Assembly (NCBI GenBank): GCA_028718845.1
Contig: JAQULA010000015.1
Coordinates: 1 to 16,493, forward strand
Source: Candidatus Omnitrophota bacterium
Lineage (GTDB): Bacteria; Omnitrophota; Gorgyraeia; B26-G9
Length of the DNA stretch: 16,493 nt
Direction of reading: 5' to 3'
The translations under genes were made by a program, and so were the position numbers. The notes under the pieces are model-generated. The model was not told the DNA's origin and searched no databases. It saw nothing but the letters and a program-made list of their open reading frames with translations. Positions 7,838 through 14,985 of this stretch are shown here, piece by piece (positions within the stretch are counted from its first letter, which is position 1; each line of letters starts with the position of its first letter).

Positions 7838-10123
7838 ATGAGCGAAAAGCAAGCAAGGATAATATGGTCGGTTATCCTTTTTGGGGCATGTGCATTTTTA
7901 CTGATCAGTTTTCTTTCCTATAATCCTAGTGATATTCCGTTTAACACTTCCCATCCGAGCGTACAATTAAAAAATTACGGCGGCCATGTCGGGGCATACC
8001 TGGTGTGGTCATTGCTTTTTGCCGTGGGCTGGAGCGCCTATTTTATTCCGGCGTTGTTTTGCCTGTGGGCAATCGGGAAAATAATGGGGCGTAATACCCA
8101 GAATTTTTACACCAAAACGCTGGGGTTTTTATTTGTGCTGTGGTCCTTTTCCGGAATGATGAGCACGCTTACCGCATCGTATAACGTGAGCCGGGTGGCT
8201 ACCGGCGGTATCCTCGGTTTTTTCACTTCGTTGATGCTGACAAAATATTTCGGAAGTATCGGCACCATGATCATCCTGGGAACAATTTTTGTGCTGGCAT
8301 TGCTGCTGGCGACGGAGTTTCTTATCCTGCCGATCATGATGCAGGCATCACGCGGCCTGATTGCTTCGATAACCCGGGCCAGGGAAGGGATCACGGTCGT
8401 TCGCCGCAGGCCGGGTGTTCCGGCCGCCGGGCGCGCTAAAAAGCCGGTTTCGCGCGGTGTCGTTGATGAAACCGCCGTCAGATCGGCGTTGTCGGGCCGC
8501 GCTAAAGCCCCGGAGATTTTGGCGGAAGACGGTGACGGGGACGCGGATACGGATCCGGCCGATATGCCGATAAGACAGAAGCTGATTATTAAAAAAGCCA
8601 AGCCGCCTAAACCGAAACGTGAAGATGCCCGTCCGCTGCCGGTGAAATTTGTCGGTGATTATAAATTGCCGCCGCTGGATCTGCTGGCCAACCCGCCGCC
8701 GCTGGAAGAGCGGGTGATCAAGGACGATCTGGAAGGCAATTCGAAAATTCTTGAAGAAACCTTGCGCGATTTCAATATCGAAATAAAGGTCGTCGAAGTT
8801 GAGCAGGGCCCGGTTATCACGCGCTATGAATTACAGCCGGCCCCGGGGGTGAAAATCAATCAGATCATGAATTTGAGCGATGATATCGCTTTGAATTTGA
8901 AAGCGCCGAGCGTGCATATCGTGGCGCCGATACCGGGGAAAGGGACGGTGGGTATCGACGTTCCGAATACCCAGGCGGCGATGGTGTTTTTGAAAGAACT
9001 TTTAGAGACGCCGGATTTCCAAAACGCGAAGTCGAAATTATCGCTTGCGCTGGGTAAGGATATTTCCGGCGCGCCGATGGTCACCGATCTGGCGGAGATG
9101 CCGCATCTTTTAATCGCCGGGACTACCGGGTCCGGAAAAACCGTCTGTGTGAATACGTTGATCATGAGTTTACTGTTCCAGGCCAGCCCGGAAGAGGTAA
9201 AGATGATCCTGGTCGACCCCAAGATGGTTGAAATGTCGATGTATAACGGGTTGCCGCATTTAATCTGTCCGGTGGTGAATGATGTGAAAAAAGCCGCGGC
9301 GGCGCTGGATTGGGCGGTCACGGAAATGGAAGATCGCTATAAATTGCTGGCAAAGGTCGGGGCGCGCAACATTGTCGGTTTTAACCGGAAGGTCCAGGAC
9401 GGGCTTAAGGAAATAATCGACGGCGATAAGAAGATCCCCCTGGAGCCGATGGCTTATATCGTGATCATCATCGATGAATTGGCGGATATGATGCTTTTGG
9501 CGCCCAAAGAGGTGGAAGCTTCGATAACCCGGTTGGCGCAGCTTTCCCGCGCGATCGGGATACACCTTATTCTGGCCACGCAGCGTCCTTCGGTGGACGT
9601 TATTACCGGGGTCATCAAGGCTAATTTTCCGGCGCGTATTTCGTTCCGGGTGGCCAGCAAGATCGATTCCCGTACCGTTCTGGATATGAACGGCGCGGAT
9701 AAATTGCTCGGTCGCGGAGATATGTTATTTTTGAAACCGGGTAATTTTAAATTACTGCGCGCGCAGGCCGGCCTGGTTTCCGATAAAGAAATCGAAGACG
9801 TGGTCAACTTTGTCAAAGAACAGCGCACGGCGGTATATACGGATGAAGTGTTAAAAGAACAGGAAAAGATTTTTAATTATAAAAATCAGGAAAAAGACGA
9901 ATTGTTTGAAGAGGCGGCAAAACTGGTGATCAGCTCCCGGCAGGCATCGGTGTCGATGCTGCAGCGAAGGCTGCGGCTGGGGTATTCGCGCGCGGCGCGT
10001 TTAATCGATATGATGGAAGAACAAGGAATTGTCGGCGCTTTCCGCGGGTCAAAGGCGCGTGAAATCCTGGTGGAAAATTGGGATGATATTGCCGCTTCCC
10101 TGGACGATGAAGCCGGACAATGA
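7838..10123 (+). CDS. ftsK: DNA translocase FtsK/SpoIIIE
   Basis: A septum-anchored ATPase that pumps chromosomal DNA during division and helps resolve chromosome dimers. The 761 residues begin with a membrane domain (residues about 1-170, four or five hydrophobic segments), then a basic linker to about 270 that is short compared with E. coli FtsK and more like SpoIIIE. The motor follows: Walker A GTTGSGKT at 428-435, Walker B IIIDELADM with D546 and E547, then ATQRPSVDVITG and DMNGADKLLGRGDML. The C-terminal winged-helix gamma domain (about 690-755, VSMLQRRLRLGYSRAARLIDMMEEQGIVG) recognises polarity sequences in relatives. A GGAG at 7826-7829 inside the end of dut is the ribosome site. A hairpin terminator candidate lies downstream. 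Confidence 0.96.
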   Translation: MSEKQARIIWSVILFGACAFLLISFLSYNPSDIPFNTSHPSVQLKNYGGHVGAYLVWSLLFAVGWSAYFIPALFCLWAIGKIMGRNTQNFYTKTLGFLFVLWSFSGMMSTLTASYNVSRVATGGILGFFTSLMLTKYFGSIGTMIILGTIFVLALLLATEFLILPIMMQASRGLIASITRAREGITVVRRRPGVPAAGRAKKPVSRGVVDETAVRSALSGRAKAPEILAEDGDGDADTDPADMPIRQKLIIKKAKPPKPKREDARPLPVKFVGDYKLPPLDLLANPPPLEERVIKDDLEGNSKILEETLRDFNIEIKVVEVEQGPVITRYELQPAPGVKINQIMNLSDDIALNLKAPSVHIVAPIPGKGTVGIDVPNTQAAMVFLKELLETPDFQNAKSKLSLALGKDISGAPMVTDLAEMPHLLIAGTTGSGKTVCVNTLIMSLLFQASPEEVKMILVDPKMVEMSMYNGLPHLICPVVNDVKKAAAALDWAVTEMEDRYKLLAKVGARNIVGFNRKVQDGLKEIIDGDKKIPLEPMAYIVIIIDELADMMLLAPKEVEASITRLAQLSRAIGIHLILATQRPSVDVITGVIKANFPARISFRVASKIDSRTVLDMNGADKLLGRGDMLFLKPGNFKLLRAQAGLVSDKEIEDVVNFVKEQRTAVYTDEVLKEQEKIFNYKNQEKDELFEEAAKLVISSRQASVSMLQRRLRLGYSRAARLIDMMEEQGIVGAFRGSKAREILVENWDDIAASLDDEAGQ

Positions 10124-10199
10124 GCGCACAACCCCCTTACCCTTTGATCCCTCTGATGACCCTGCCGCAATTCGTTTCATATCGATTATTTTATCGGTT

Positions 10200-10228
10200 C
10201 CGGTTGAAATAAATTAATCCGGTTTTTT
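10200..10228 (+). terminator. Hairpin plus U-tract after ftsK: intrinsic terminator or attenuator
   Basis: Left arm CCGGTTGA at 10200-10207, loop AATAAA, right arm TTAA at 10214-10217, one bulged T, then CCGG at 10219-10222, followed directly by six T at 10223-10228. Eight base pairs including one G-U. It lies in the 128-base gap between ftsK and rimO, only 23 bases before the rimO ATG. It could end the rpsO-ftsK operon or act as a partial terminator. The rest of the gap shows nothing convincing. Confidence 0.45.
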
Positions 10229-10251
10229 GATTATCGGGAGTGAACAGAATA

Positions 10252-11568
10252 ATGAAAGCGGCGCTTATTAGTTTGGGCTGTGCCAAAAATTCGGTGGATA
10301 GCGAGGTGATGCTGGGAGTTCTGCGTGAACACGGCATGCGCATTACCGCGGAGCCCGCCGGGGCGGATGTGGTGATTATTAATACCTGCGCTTTTATCCG
10401 CGAGGCAAAGGAAGAATCGATCGAGGCCATCTTCAGTGCCGTGGGTTTAAAGAAACAGGGAAAAGTGAAACAGGTCATTGTTTCGGGTTGTTTGCCTCAG
10501 CGCTATGCCCGGGAATTGCCGCGGCTGCTGCCGGAAGTAGACGGGTTTTTGGGGCCGGGGGCGGTCGACCGGATCTACGCGGTGATCGAAGCGGTCCGGC
10601 AGGGGCGAGCGCTTCCGCTGCCGGCTGAAAAAAGTTTTTTAAACACGGAGCGTACTCCGCGGCTACGGTTGACGCCGCCGCATTATGCGTATATCAAAAT
10701 AGCGGACGGTTGCGATAACCGCTGCGGTTATTGCGTAATCCCGCAAATACGCGGAGGCTATCGTTCGCGGCCGATCGATTCGGTGGTGCGGGAAGCGCGG
10801 GATCTGGCCGCGCAGGGAGTGAAGGAGATAAACCTTATCAGCCAGGATACGACGTTCTATGGGACGGACCGTTATGGACGCGCTATGCTGGATGAGTTGC
10901 TGCGGAAGCTGGCCCGGATCAAGGATTTGCCGTGGATACGTATTTTATACACCCATCCGGCGCATTATACTTCCGAGTTAATGAAAGTAATTGCCTCGGA
11001 ACCGAAAATCTGCAAATATATCGATATGCCGGTCCAGCATTGCAATACCGCGATATTACGGAAAATGCGTCGGAAAACAACCGGTGATCAGATCCGGAAA
11101 AGGATCGCTCAGGTTCGGAGGGAGATCCCCGGGGTGGCTCTGCGGACAACCCTGATCGTCGGTTTTCCCCAGGAAACCGAGAGGATTTTCAAAGAGCTTG
11201 CCGCGTTTGTCCGGGAATTCGAATTCGACCGATTGGGAGTTTTTGCGTATTCTCCCGAAGAGAATACGCCGGCGGCGCGAATGTCCGGACAAGTCGGCGC
11301 GGCGGTGAAAGAACGCCGCCGGAAGGAAATCATGATGCTGCAGCAGTCGATTGTCGAACGAAAGAACGCGGCCTGTATCGGCACCACCGTTCCGGTGCTT
11401 ATCGATTGCGTCGATAATAAAGGGATCGCCTGCGGCCGTACACAGTTTGATGCTCCGGATGTGGATGGAATGGTTTATGTCCGGGGTCGGGGGTTGCATG
11501 CCGGGGATATGGTCCCGGTGCGTATTACCGAGAGTTTTATGTACGATTTGAAAGGAGAGCGGGTGTGA
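10252..11568 (+). CDS. rimO: Ribosomal protein S12 methylthiotransferase RimO
   Basis: A radical SAM enzyme that adds a methylthio group to the conserved aspartate of ribosomal protein S12. In 438 residues it has the UPF0004 domain with cluster cysteines C10 (SLGCAKNSVDSE), C46 (NTCAFI) and C80 (SGCLPQRY), the radical SAM cluster CDNRCGYC (C154, C158, C161), and a C-terminal TRAM domain (GTTVPVLIDCVDNKGIACGR). SLGCAKNSVDSE and the lack of MiaB-specific features favour RimO over MiaB or MtaB. I chose ATG 10252 because GGGAG at 10236-10240 serves it; an in-frame GTG at 10240 has no ribosome site. Its TGA overlaps the GTG of pgsA. Confidence 0.94.
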   Translation: MKAALISLGCAKNSVDSEVMLGVLREHGMRITAEPAGADVVIINTCAFIREAKEESIEAIFSAVGLKKQGKVKQVIVSGCLPQRYARELPRLLPEVDGFLGPGAVDRIYAVIEAVRQGRALPLPAEKSFLNTERTPRLRLTPPHYAYIKIADGCDNRCGYCVIPQIRGGYRSRPIDSVVREARDLAAQGVKEINLISQDTTFYGTDRYGRAMLDELLRKLARIKDLPWIRILYTHPAHYTSELMKVIASEPKICKYIDMPVQHCNTAILRKMRRKTTGDQIRKRIAQVRREIPGVALRTTLIVGFPQETERIFKELAAFVREFEFDRLGVFAYSPEENTPAARMSGQVGAAVKERRRKEIMMLQQSIVERKNAACIGTTVPVLIDCVDNKGIACGRTQFDAPDVDGMVYVRGRGLHAGDMVPVRITESFMYDLKGERV

Positions 11569-12155
11569 ATCTGCCGAATCGATTGACCGTTTTACGCATT
11601 ATTCTTAGTTTTGTGTTTATGTTTCTGCTGTTTTATCCGGGATTAACGGCCAAAGTTTTGGCGTTTATCGCGTTTTGTCTGGCCTGCCTGACCGATTTTT
11701 TCGACGGATATATTGCCCGCAAATATAACCTGATCACCGATTTCGGAAAACTGCTCGATCCTATTGCCGATAAGATTCTGGTGTTGTCCGCATTTTTGGC
11801 GTTTGTGGAAATGGGGATTATTCCCGCCTGGATGGTGGCGGTCGTTATCCTGCGTGAGTTGTTGATTACCGGGGTAAGAATTCTCGCGGCCACAAAAGGA
11901 AAAATCGTCGCCGCTTCGATGGCCGGGAAGCATAAAACCGTTTCGCAGATGATCTCGATATTCGTCATTGTCGCCGTGATCGTTATTAAAGAAGCCGGGG
12001 TTTCCGTATTCACTTTCTGGAACCCGCGGATGCAGTGGTGGGCGCAAATAAGCATCGACGTGCTGATGTATATCACCGTCGGGTTGACCGTGATATCCGG
12101 GGTTTCTTATGTCGTTAAAAACAATAGTGTGTTTTGGAATGCAAAAGCTGATTAA
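11565..12155 (+). CDS. pgsA: CDP-diacylglycerol--glycerol-3-phosphate 3-phosphatidyltransferase
   Basis: A membrane enzyme making phosphatidylglycerophosphate, the first committed step to phosphatidylglycerol and cardiolipin. The 196-residue protein has several membrane segments and the complete CDP-alcohol phosphatidyltransferase signature: D44, D47, G48, A51, R52, G61, D65 and D69 (DFFDGYIAR, then GKLLDPIAD). The N-terminus NLPNRLTVLRI is typical of PgsA. Other CDP-alcohol transferases share the signature, but length, N-terminus and the adjacent pgpA point to PgsA. The GTG start at 11565 overlaps the rimO stop, with AAAGGAG at 11551-11557 seven bases upstream. Confidence 0.93.
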   Translation: MNLPNRLTVLRIILSFVFMFLLFYPGLTAKVLAFIAFCLACLTDFFDGYIARKYNLITDFGKLLDPIADKILVLSAFLAFVEMGIIPAWMVAVVILRELLITGVRILAATKGKIVAASMAGKHKTVSQMISIFVIVAVIVIKEAGVSVFTFWNPRMQWWAQISIDVLMYITVGLTVISGVSYVVKNNSVFWNAKAD

Positions 12156-12600
12156 ATTATTGGTTACGTTCTTCGGTATCGGTTATTTGCCGCGGATGCC
12201 CGGTACCTACGCGAGTTTGTGCGGTGCGGGCATTATCGTGCTGCTGCGCCATCATCCGGCGGTTTATTGGGGAATGACCGCGGCGATAACCCTGTCCGGA
12301 TTCCTGTTTTGCGGCCGGGGAGAACAGGCATTTGGAGAAAAAGACCCTTCGAAAGTGGTCATCGATGAAGTAAGCGGAATGCTGATAAGCTGTTTGTTCA
12401 TGCCTTTTTCCTGGGTTAACCTCGCGCTGGCGTTCTTTTTTTTCCGTTTTTTCGATATCGTCAAACCGTTTCCCCTGTTTCGGATCCAGAGGTTGAAAGG
12501 GAGTGCCGGGATAATGCTTGACGATATCGGGGCCGCGATGTATACTTGGCTGGGATTATTGCTTGCCGGGAATATCCTGCGCTGGATCGCGTCGAGGTAA
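12109..12600 (+). CDS. pgpA: Phosphatidylglycerophosphatase A
   Basis: Removes the phosphate from phosphatidylglycerophosphate to give phosphatidylglycerol, the step right after PgsA. Family motifs visible: GIGYLPRMPGTYAS near the N-terminus, VVIDEVSGM, FRFFDIVKPFPL and GIMLDDIGAA, with three or four membrane segments. Length (163 residues from this start) is normal. The start is uncertain. ATG 12109 overlaps pgsA by 47 bases and has only GGGG as a ribosome site. ATG 12139 (153 residues, MQKLIKLLVTFFGIGY) lacks a proper site but fits the family N-terminus. Either way the gene overlaps the end of pgsA, suggesting coupled translation of both enzymes. The gene converges on thpR with 16 bases between stops and no evident terminator. 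Confidence 0.9.
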   Translation: MSLKTIVCFGMQKLIKLLVTFFGIGYLPRMPGTYASLCGAGIIVLLRHHPAVYWGMTAAITLSGFLFCGRGEQAFGEKDPSKVVIDEVSGMLISCLFMPFSWVNLALAFFFFRFFDIVKPFPLFRIQRLKGSAGIMLDDIGAAMYTWLGLLLAGNILRWIASR

Positions 12601-12616
12601 CCGTCCGTCTGAGGCA

Positions 12617-13192
12617 TTATTTTTTCAGCGGGGCTTCGAAAATTTTGGTGTAAACCGCGCCTTCGGGTTTGAGTATGCTTTGGAAAAGCACGATCCGGTC
12701 CACAACCGAAAACACTCCTCCGCGCGGTTTAATCTCATCCGCGGCGGATTTGAGCGCTTTCCGGTCGTCGAGATGTTTGATGCGTGCGATGGTCAGGTGC
12801 GGATGAAAATATTTTTCACCGATACCGAAACTGATCGATTCCAGTTTTTCTTCCAGCAGGGCGTTGATCCGGTTTAACTCATTGAACCCGAAATGGATGC
12901 CCACCCATAACACCCGCGGATTGGCAATGTCCGGGAATGCGCCCAATGCGCCCATGTCGATATTGAACTGGTTGATGTTACCGGCGATGTCGGCAATTAT
13001 GGCCTGGATTTCCTTAATTTGAGCGTCGCTGATATGTCCCAGAAAGCGCAGGGTCAGGTGAATATTATCCGGTTTTACCCAGGCAATCGTGCCGGTTAAT
13101 TTTTTTTGCAGTGTTTTTTGGATAAGGTTTACTTCCTGTCGGAAATCCTTACTTATTTCCACCGCGATAAAGGCGCGTTTCTCTTTTTCCAT
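12617..13192 (-). CDS. thpR: RNA 2',3'-cyclic phosphodiesterase (2H family, 2'-5' RNA ligase-like)
   Basis: A 2H phosphoesterase that opens 2',3'-cyclic phosphate ends of RNA and in some members ligates tRNA halves through 2'-5' bonds; cytoplasmic. The 191 residues contain both HxT motifs: HLTL (H45, T47) within IHLTLRFLG and HLTI (H132, T134) within FHPHLTIARI. N-terminus RAFIAVEIS and length are typical. It is the only minus-strand gene in the window. No Shine-Dalgarno precedes the ATG (the eight bases before it read TATTGGT with AT-rich sequence above), while a promoter -10 box ends eight bases upstream of it, suggesting a leaderless message. Its stop nearly meets that of pgpA. Confidence 0.92.
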   Translation of the reverse strand: MEKEKRAFIAVEISKDFRQEVNLIQKTLQKKLTGTIAWVKPDNIHLTLRFLGHISDAQIKEIQAIIADIAGNINQFNIDMGALGAFPDIANPRVLWVGIHFGFNELNRINALLEEKLESISFGIGEKYFHPHLTIARIKHLDDRKALKSAADEIKPRGGVFSVVDRIVLFQSILKPEGAVYTKIFEAPLKK

Positions 13193-13199
13193 ACCAATA

Positions 13200-13228
13200 A
13201 TTATAAAAGGTTACGTGAAAAAAAACAA
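13200..13228 (-). promoter_or_regulatory. Promoter of thpR, likely giving a leaderless mRNA
   Basis: On the minus strand, TTGTTT (13228-13223), a 17-base spacer and a perfect TATAAT (13205-13200). Only seven bases separate the -10 box from the thpR ATG, so transcription would begin at or within a base or two of the start codon. Confidence 0.5.
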
Positions 13229-13240
13229 GTGTTTCTTGTT
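13224..13240. promoter_or_regulatory. Inverted repeat overlapping the thpR -35 box
   Basis: Perfect six-base arms AACAAG (13224-13229) and CTTGTT (13235-13240) around TGTTT. Read on the minus strand the second arm runs into eight T residues, so it also looks like a weak intrinsic terminator for minus-strand transcription arriving from the right. Either use is possible: a protein-binding site covering the -35 box, or insulation of thpR from antisense readthrough. Confidence 0.3.
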
Positions 13241-13288
13241 GTGAGTTTTTATAACCATCACGCCGGTTGTCGGTTGTAAATTTTTAAC

Positions 13289-13317
13289 TTGTAAAAAATT
13301 TTCGAAAAAGGTATTAT
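13289..13317 (+). promoter_or_regulatory. Sigma70-type promoter for the small-gene operon
   Basis: TTGTAA at 13289-13294 (four of six matches), a 17-base spacer, and TATTAT at 13312-13317 (five of six). Predicted start near 13324, followed by AAGGGAG at 13339-13345, five bases before the ATG at 13351. It diverges from the thpR promoter, the two -35 boxes being about 60 bases apart. Confidence 0.6.
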
Positions 13318-13350
13318 GATACCATCCCGCAAGGGTATAAGGGAGACAAA

Positions 13351-13713
13351 ATGTTTCACGTGGAAATCGATGTCCCGCGGAATGTTTTACTGTTGAGTTT
13401 TACGGAAATTTTCGATTGCCGTGAAGGGGAGCAATTATGCGCGCAGCTGCGCGGCAAAATTGCCCTTTTGAACCCGGGATTCCGGGTGATTAACGACCTT
13501 TCCCGGCTGGATTGCATGGAATTTGAGGCGCACCGGAGTATCGATGAAGTGATGGAAATCTGTAACCGTTACGGGGTGGCCAAAGTAATCCGGGTGATCG
13601 CGCGTGAAAATCACGATATCGGGTTCACGATAATGTCCAGGTTCCATTATTCTCCGAATGTGGTGATTCATACCTGTTATTCCCTGGAAGAAGCGGAACA
13701 ATTCCTGACCTGA
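13351..13713 (+). CDS. Small soluble protein, STAS/SpoIIAA-like
   Basis: 120 residues, no signal peptide or membrane segment. The predicted strand/helix order, the central PGFRVINDLSRLD segment, the later VAKVIRVI strand and the C-terminal CYSLEEAEQFL helix resemble small STAS- or SpoIIAA-like proteins found next to many unrelated genes. I see no phosphorylatable serine motif that would prove an anti-sigma antagonist role, so I assign only a fold and not a function. It has its own promoter and a good ribosome site (GGGAG at 13341-13345), and heads a run of four small + strand genes. Identification rests on pattern memory, not a motif. Confidence 0.7.
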   Translation: MFHVEIDVPRNVLLLSFTEIFDCREGEQLCAQLRGKIALLNPGFRVINDLSRLDCMEFEAHRSIDEVMEICNRYGVAKVIRVIARENHDIGFTIMSRFHYSPNVVIHTCYSLEEAEQFLT

Positions 13714-13781
13714 CCATGCGGTGGTTGGGGGGGGATGGTTTCGGAAATGTATAGCGTCGACAATGGAGGGTGGGGTAAAAT

Positions 13782-14141
13782 ATGGCTTCACTGAGCATGG
13801 ATGGCCCTTATGTGCTGGTGCCGGATAAAATTGATGAACAGATAACCTCAAAAACGCCGGGTAATTTTGCTTTGGGCTATATTGTCGATACCGATTTCGT
13901 GGTTTTGTATATCGGGCGCGCCGACGAGGATTTGAACACGGTGTTGAAGGATTTCGTGTTTTGGCGCAGCGATTGCTTGTTTTTCAAATATAGTATTACC
14001 AAAACCGCGAAAGAGGCATTTGAAAAAGAATGCATCAACTATCACGACTTCGGTGAGAGTGTTAATTTGAGAAATATTCATCACCCCGAACCATCGGGGC
14101 AGAATCATTGGAAATGCCCCGGATGCGTTAAATTCGGATAA
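13782..14141 (+). CDS. GIY-YIG-like small protein
   Basis: 119 residues resembling a widespread family of uncharacterised GIY-YIG-like proteins: PGNFALGY (26-33), YIGRADEDLN (43-52), KEAFEKECINYHDFG (77-91), a HP pair (101-102) and a C-terminal WKCPGC (110-115). GIY-YIG domains are nuclease folds; E81 or E83 would be the candidate catalytic glutamate. Relatives I recall have an arginine after DLN (DLN-x-RL), where this protein reads DLNTVLKD, so the usual catalytic arginine seems absent. Whether it cuts DNA is doubtful. The start has GGAGGG at 13765-13770 upstream. It follows the STAS-like gene after 68 bases that include a run of eight G. Confidence 0.75.
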   Translation: MASLSMDGPYVLVPDKIDEQITSKTPGNFALGYIVDTDFVVLYIGRADEDLNTVLKDFVFWRSDCLFFKYSITKTAKEAFEKECINYHDFGESVNLRNIHHPEPSGQNHWKCPGCVKFG

Positions 14142-14174
14142 AAGGGGCGGATGCTCCTGCCGGAGAAAGCGGAT

Positions 14175-14672
14175 ATGGCGGTGCCGAGCAAAAAACTGGT
14201 TTCAGCGGATGAGGTTTTTATGCGCCATGCGCTGCGAACCGCAGAGCAGGGTATGCGCCAGGGGCAGACTCCATTCGGTTCGTGCATTGTGAAGGACGGA
14301 GCAGTTGTCGTTCGCGCGCATAATCAGGTGTGGCTGACCGGGGATATTACGGCACATGCCGAGATGGTCGCTATTCGCGAAGCCTGTACCCGGCTGCGGA
14401 CAATCGATCTAAGCGGCTGCTGGCTGTATTCTACCTGTGAGCCGTGCCCGATGTGTTTCAGCGCTTGTCATTGGGCCCGATTGTCCCGGGTTGTTTTCGG
14501 GGCCAAGATTCGCGATGCCCAGCGGGCCGGATTTAATGAGTTGACGATCCCGGTCCGGAGGATGAAACAATGGGGGCAGAGCCGGGTTCAGGTCGTCGGC
14601 AATGTGCTGGGTGAAGAAGCGCGCGAATTATTCCGGTTGTGGCAGGCGAAAAAAAATCATCGTATCTATTAA
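14175..14672 (+). CDS. Nucleoside/guanine deaminase (CDA-fold, GuaD-like)
   Basis: A zinc-dependent deaminase of the cytidine deaminase superfamily. With this start (165 residues) the zinc ligands are H61 in HAE with catalytic E63, and C91 and C94 in CEPCPMC. PFGSCIVKDG precedes them, and the C-terminal part with AGFNEL and the final FRLWQAKKNHRIY resembles Bacillus guanine deaminase more than TadA, which lacks that tail. Likely reaction: guanine to xanthine plus ammonia in purine salvage, though related deaminases act on other purines. I chose ATG 14175 for GGAG at 14162-14165, nine bases upstream. ATG 14151, adding eight residues and preceded by AAAGGGG, is also possible. It begins just after the GIY-YIG-like gene. 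Confidence 0.85.
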   Translation: MAVPSKKLVSADEVFMRHALRTAEQGMRQGQTPFGSCIVKDGAVVVRAHNQVWLTGDITAHAEMVAIREACTRLRTIDLSGCWLYSTCEPCPMCFSACHWARLSRVVFGAKIRDAQRAGFNELTIPVRRMKQWGQSRVQVVGNVLGEEARELFRLWQAKKNHRIY

Positions 14673-14689
14673 CAAAAGCAGGTGAATTT

Positions 14690-14869
14690 ATGTCGATATC
14701 CCGAGAGTTGCTGGCTATTTTGGCGTGTCCATTATGTAAAACAGCGGTTACATTACGTGCTGAAAAATTAGTCTGCGAAAAATGCGGCCGGCGTTATCCC
14801 ATCAAAGACGGGATTCCGGTTATGCTGGTAGACGAGGCGGAAGTTTCGGATTCTCCCCGGAGTAAATAA
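14690..14869 (+). CDS. Trm112/UPF0434-type zinc ribbon protein
   Basis: 59 residues beginning SRELLAILACPLC. Two pairs, CPLC (C13, C16) and CEKC (C29, C32), form a zinc ribbon, followed by RRYPIKDGIPVML, the signature of the YcaR/UPF0434/Trm112 family. In eukaryotes Trm112 activates methyltransferases; the role of the bacterial proteins is mostly unproven. Such proteins often sit near lipid A or cell-envelope genes, which would fit the transporter downstream only loosely. ATG 14690 is preceded by AGGTGA at 14680-14685. An in-frame upstream ATG at 14639 would overlap the deaminase gene and adds residues without family likeness, so I rejected it. Confidence 0.88.
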   Translation: MSISRELLAILACPLCKTAVTLRAEKLVCEKCGRRYPIKDGIPVMLVDEAEVSDSPRSK

Positions 14870-14908
14870 GAATACAATCCTTTATATTCCATCATGTTGT
14901 GACATGGC

Positions 14909-14937
14909 TTGATTTTGGAATAATTATAATGTATACT
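14909..14937 (+). promoter_or_regulatory. Sigma70-type promoter of the regulator/ABC exporter operon
   Basis: TTGATT at 14909-14914 (four of six), 17-base spacer, TATACT at 14932-14937 (five of six). A second TATAAT at 14925-14930 has no -35 box at a suitable distance. Start near 14944 falls at the edge of the repeats at 14941-14968. Just upstream is an inverted repeat CATGT-TGTG-ACATG (14893-14906). Confidence 0.6.
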
Positions 14938-14940
14938 ATA

Positions 14941-14968
14941 TTTAGAACGTTTAGAACTTATTAAACGT
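14941..14968. promoter_or_regulatory. Putative operator: overlapping direct and inverted repeats
   Basis: A perfect inverted repeat ACGTTTA (14947-14953) and TAAACGT (14962-14968) separated by eight bases, interlocked with a direct repeat TTTAGAAC at 14941-14948 and 14950-14957. It covers the predicted transcription start and sits just before the gene of a MarR/GbsR-type regulator. Winged-helix regulators of this class bind palindromes of about this size, so autoregulation is likely but inferred. Confidence 0.5.
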
Positions 14969-14985
14969 AATAAGGATGGTTAACG

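Noticed and set aside
10204..10234. TTGAAA and GATTAT as a rimO promoter
   Set aside because: Spacer of 19 bases and a poor -10 match; not strong enough to list as a feature.
12518..12877. 119-residue + strand ORF across the pgpA/thpR junction
   Set aside because: It overlaps two well-supported genes, and most of it is antisense to thpR.
14886..14921. Nested inverted repeats (ATTCC/GGAAT outside CATGT/ACATG) as a terminator after the zinc ribbon gene
   Set aside because: The stem is short and the following bases are not a T-run; noted only as part of the promoter upstream region.
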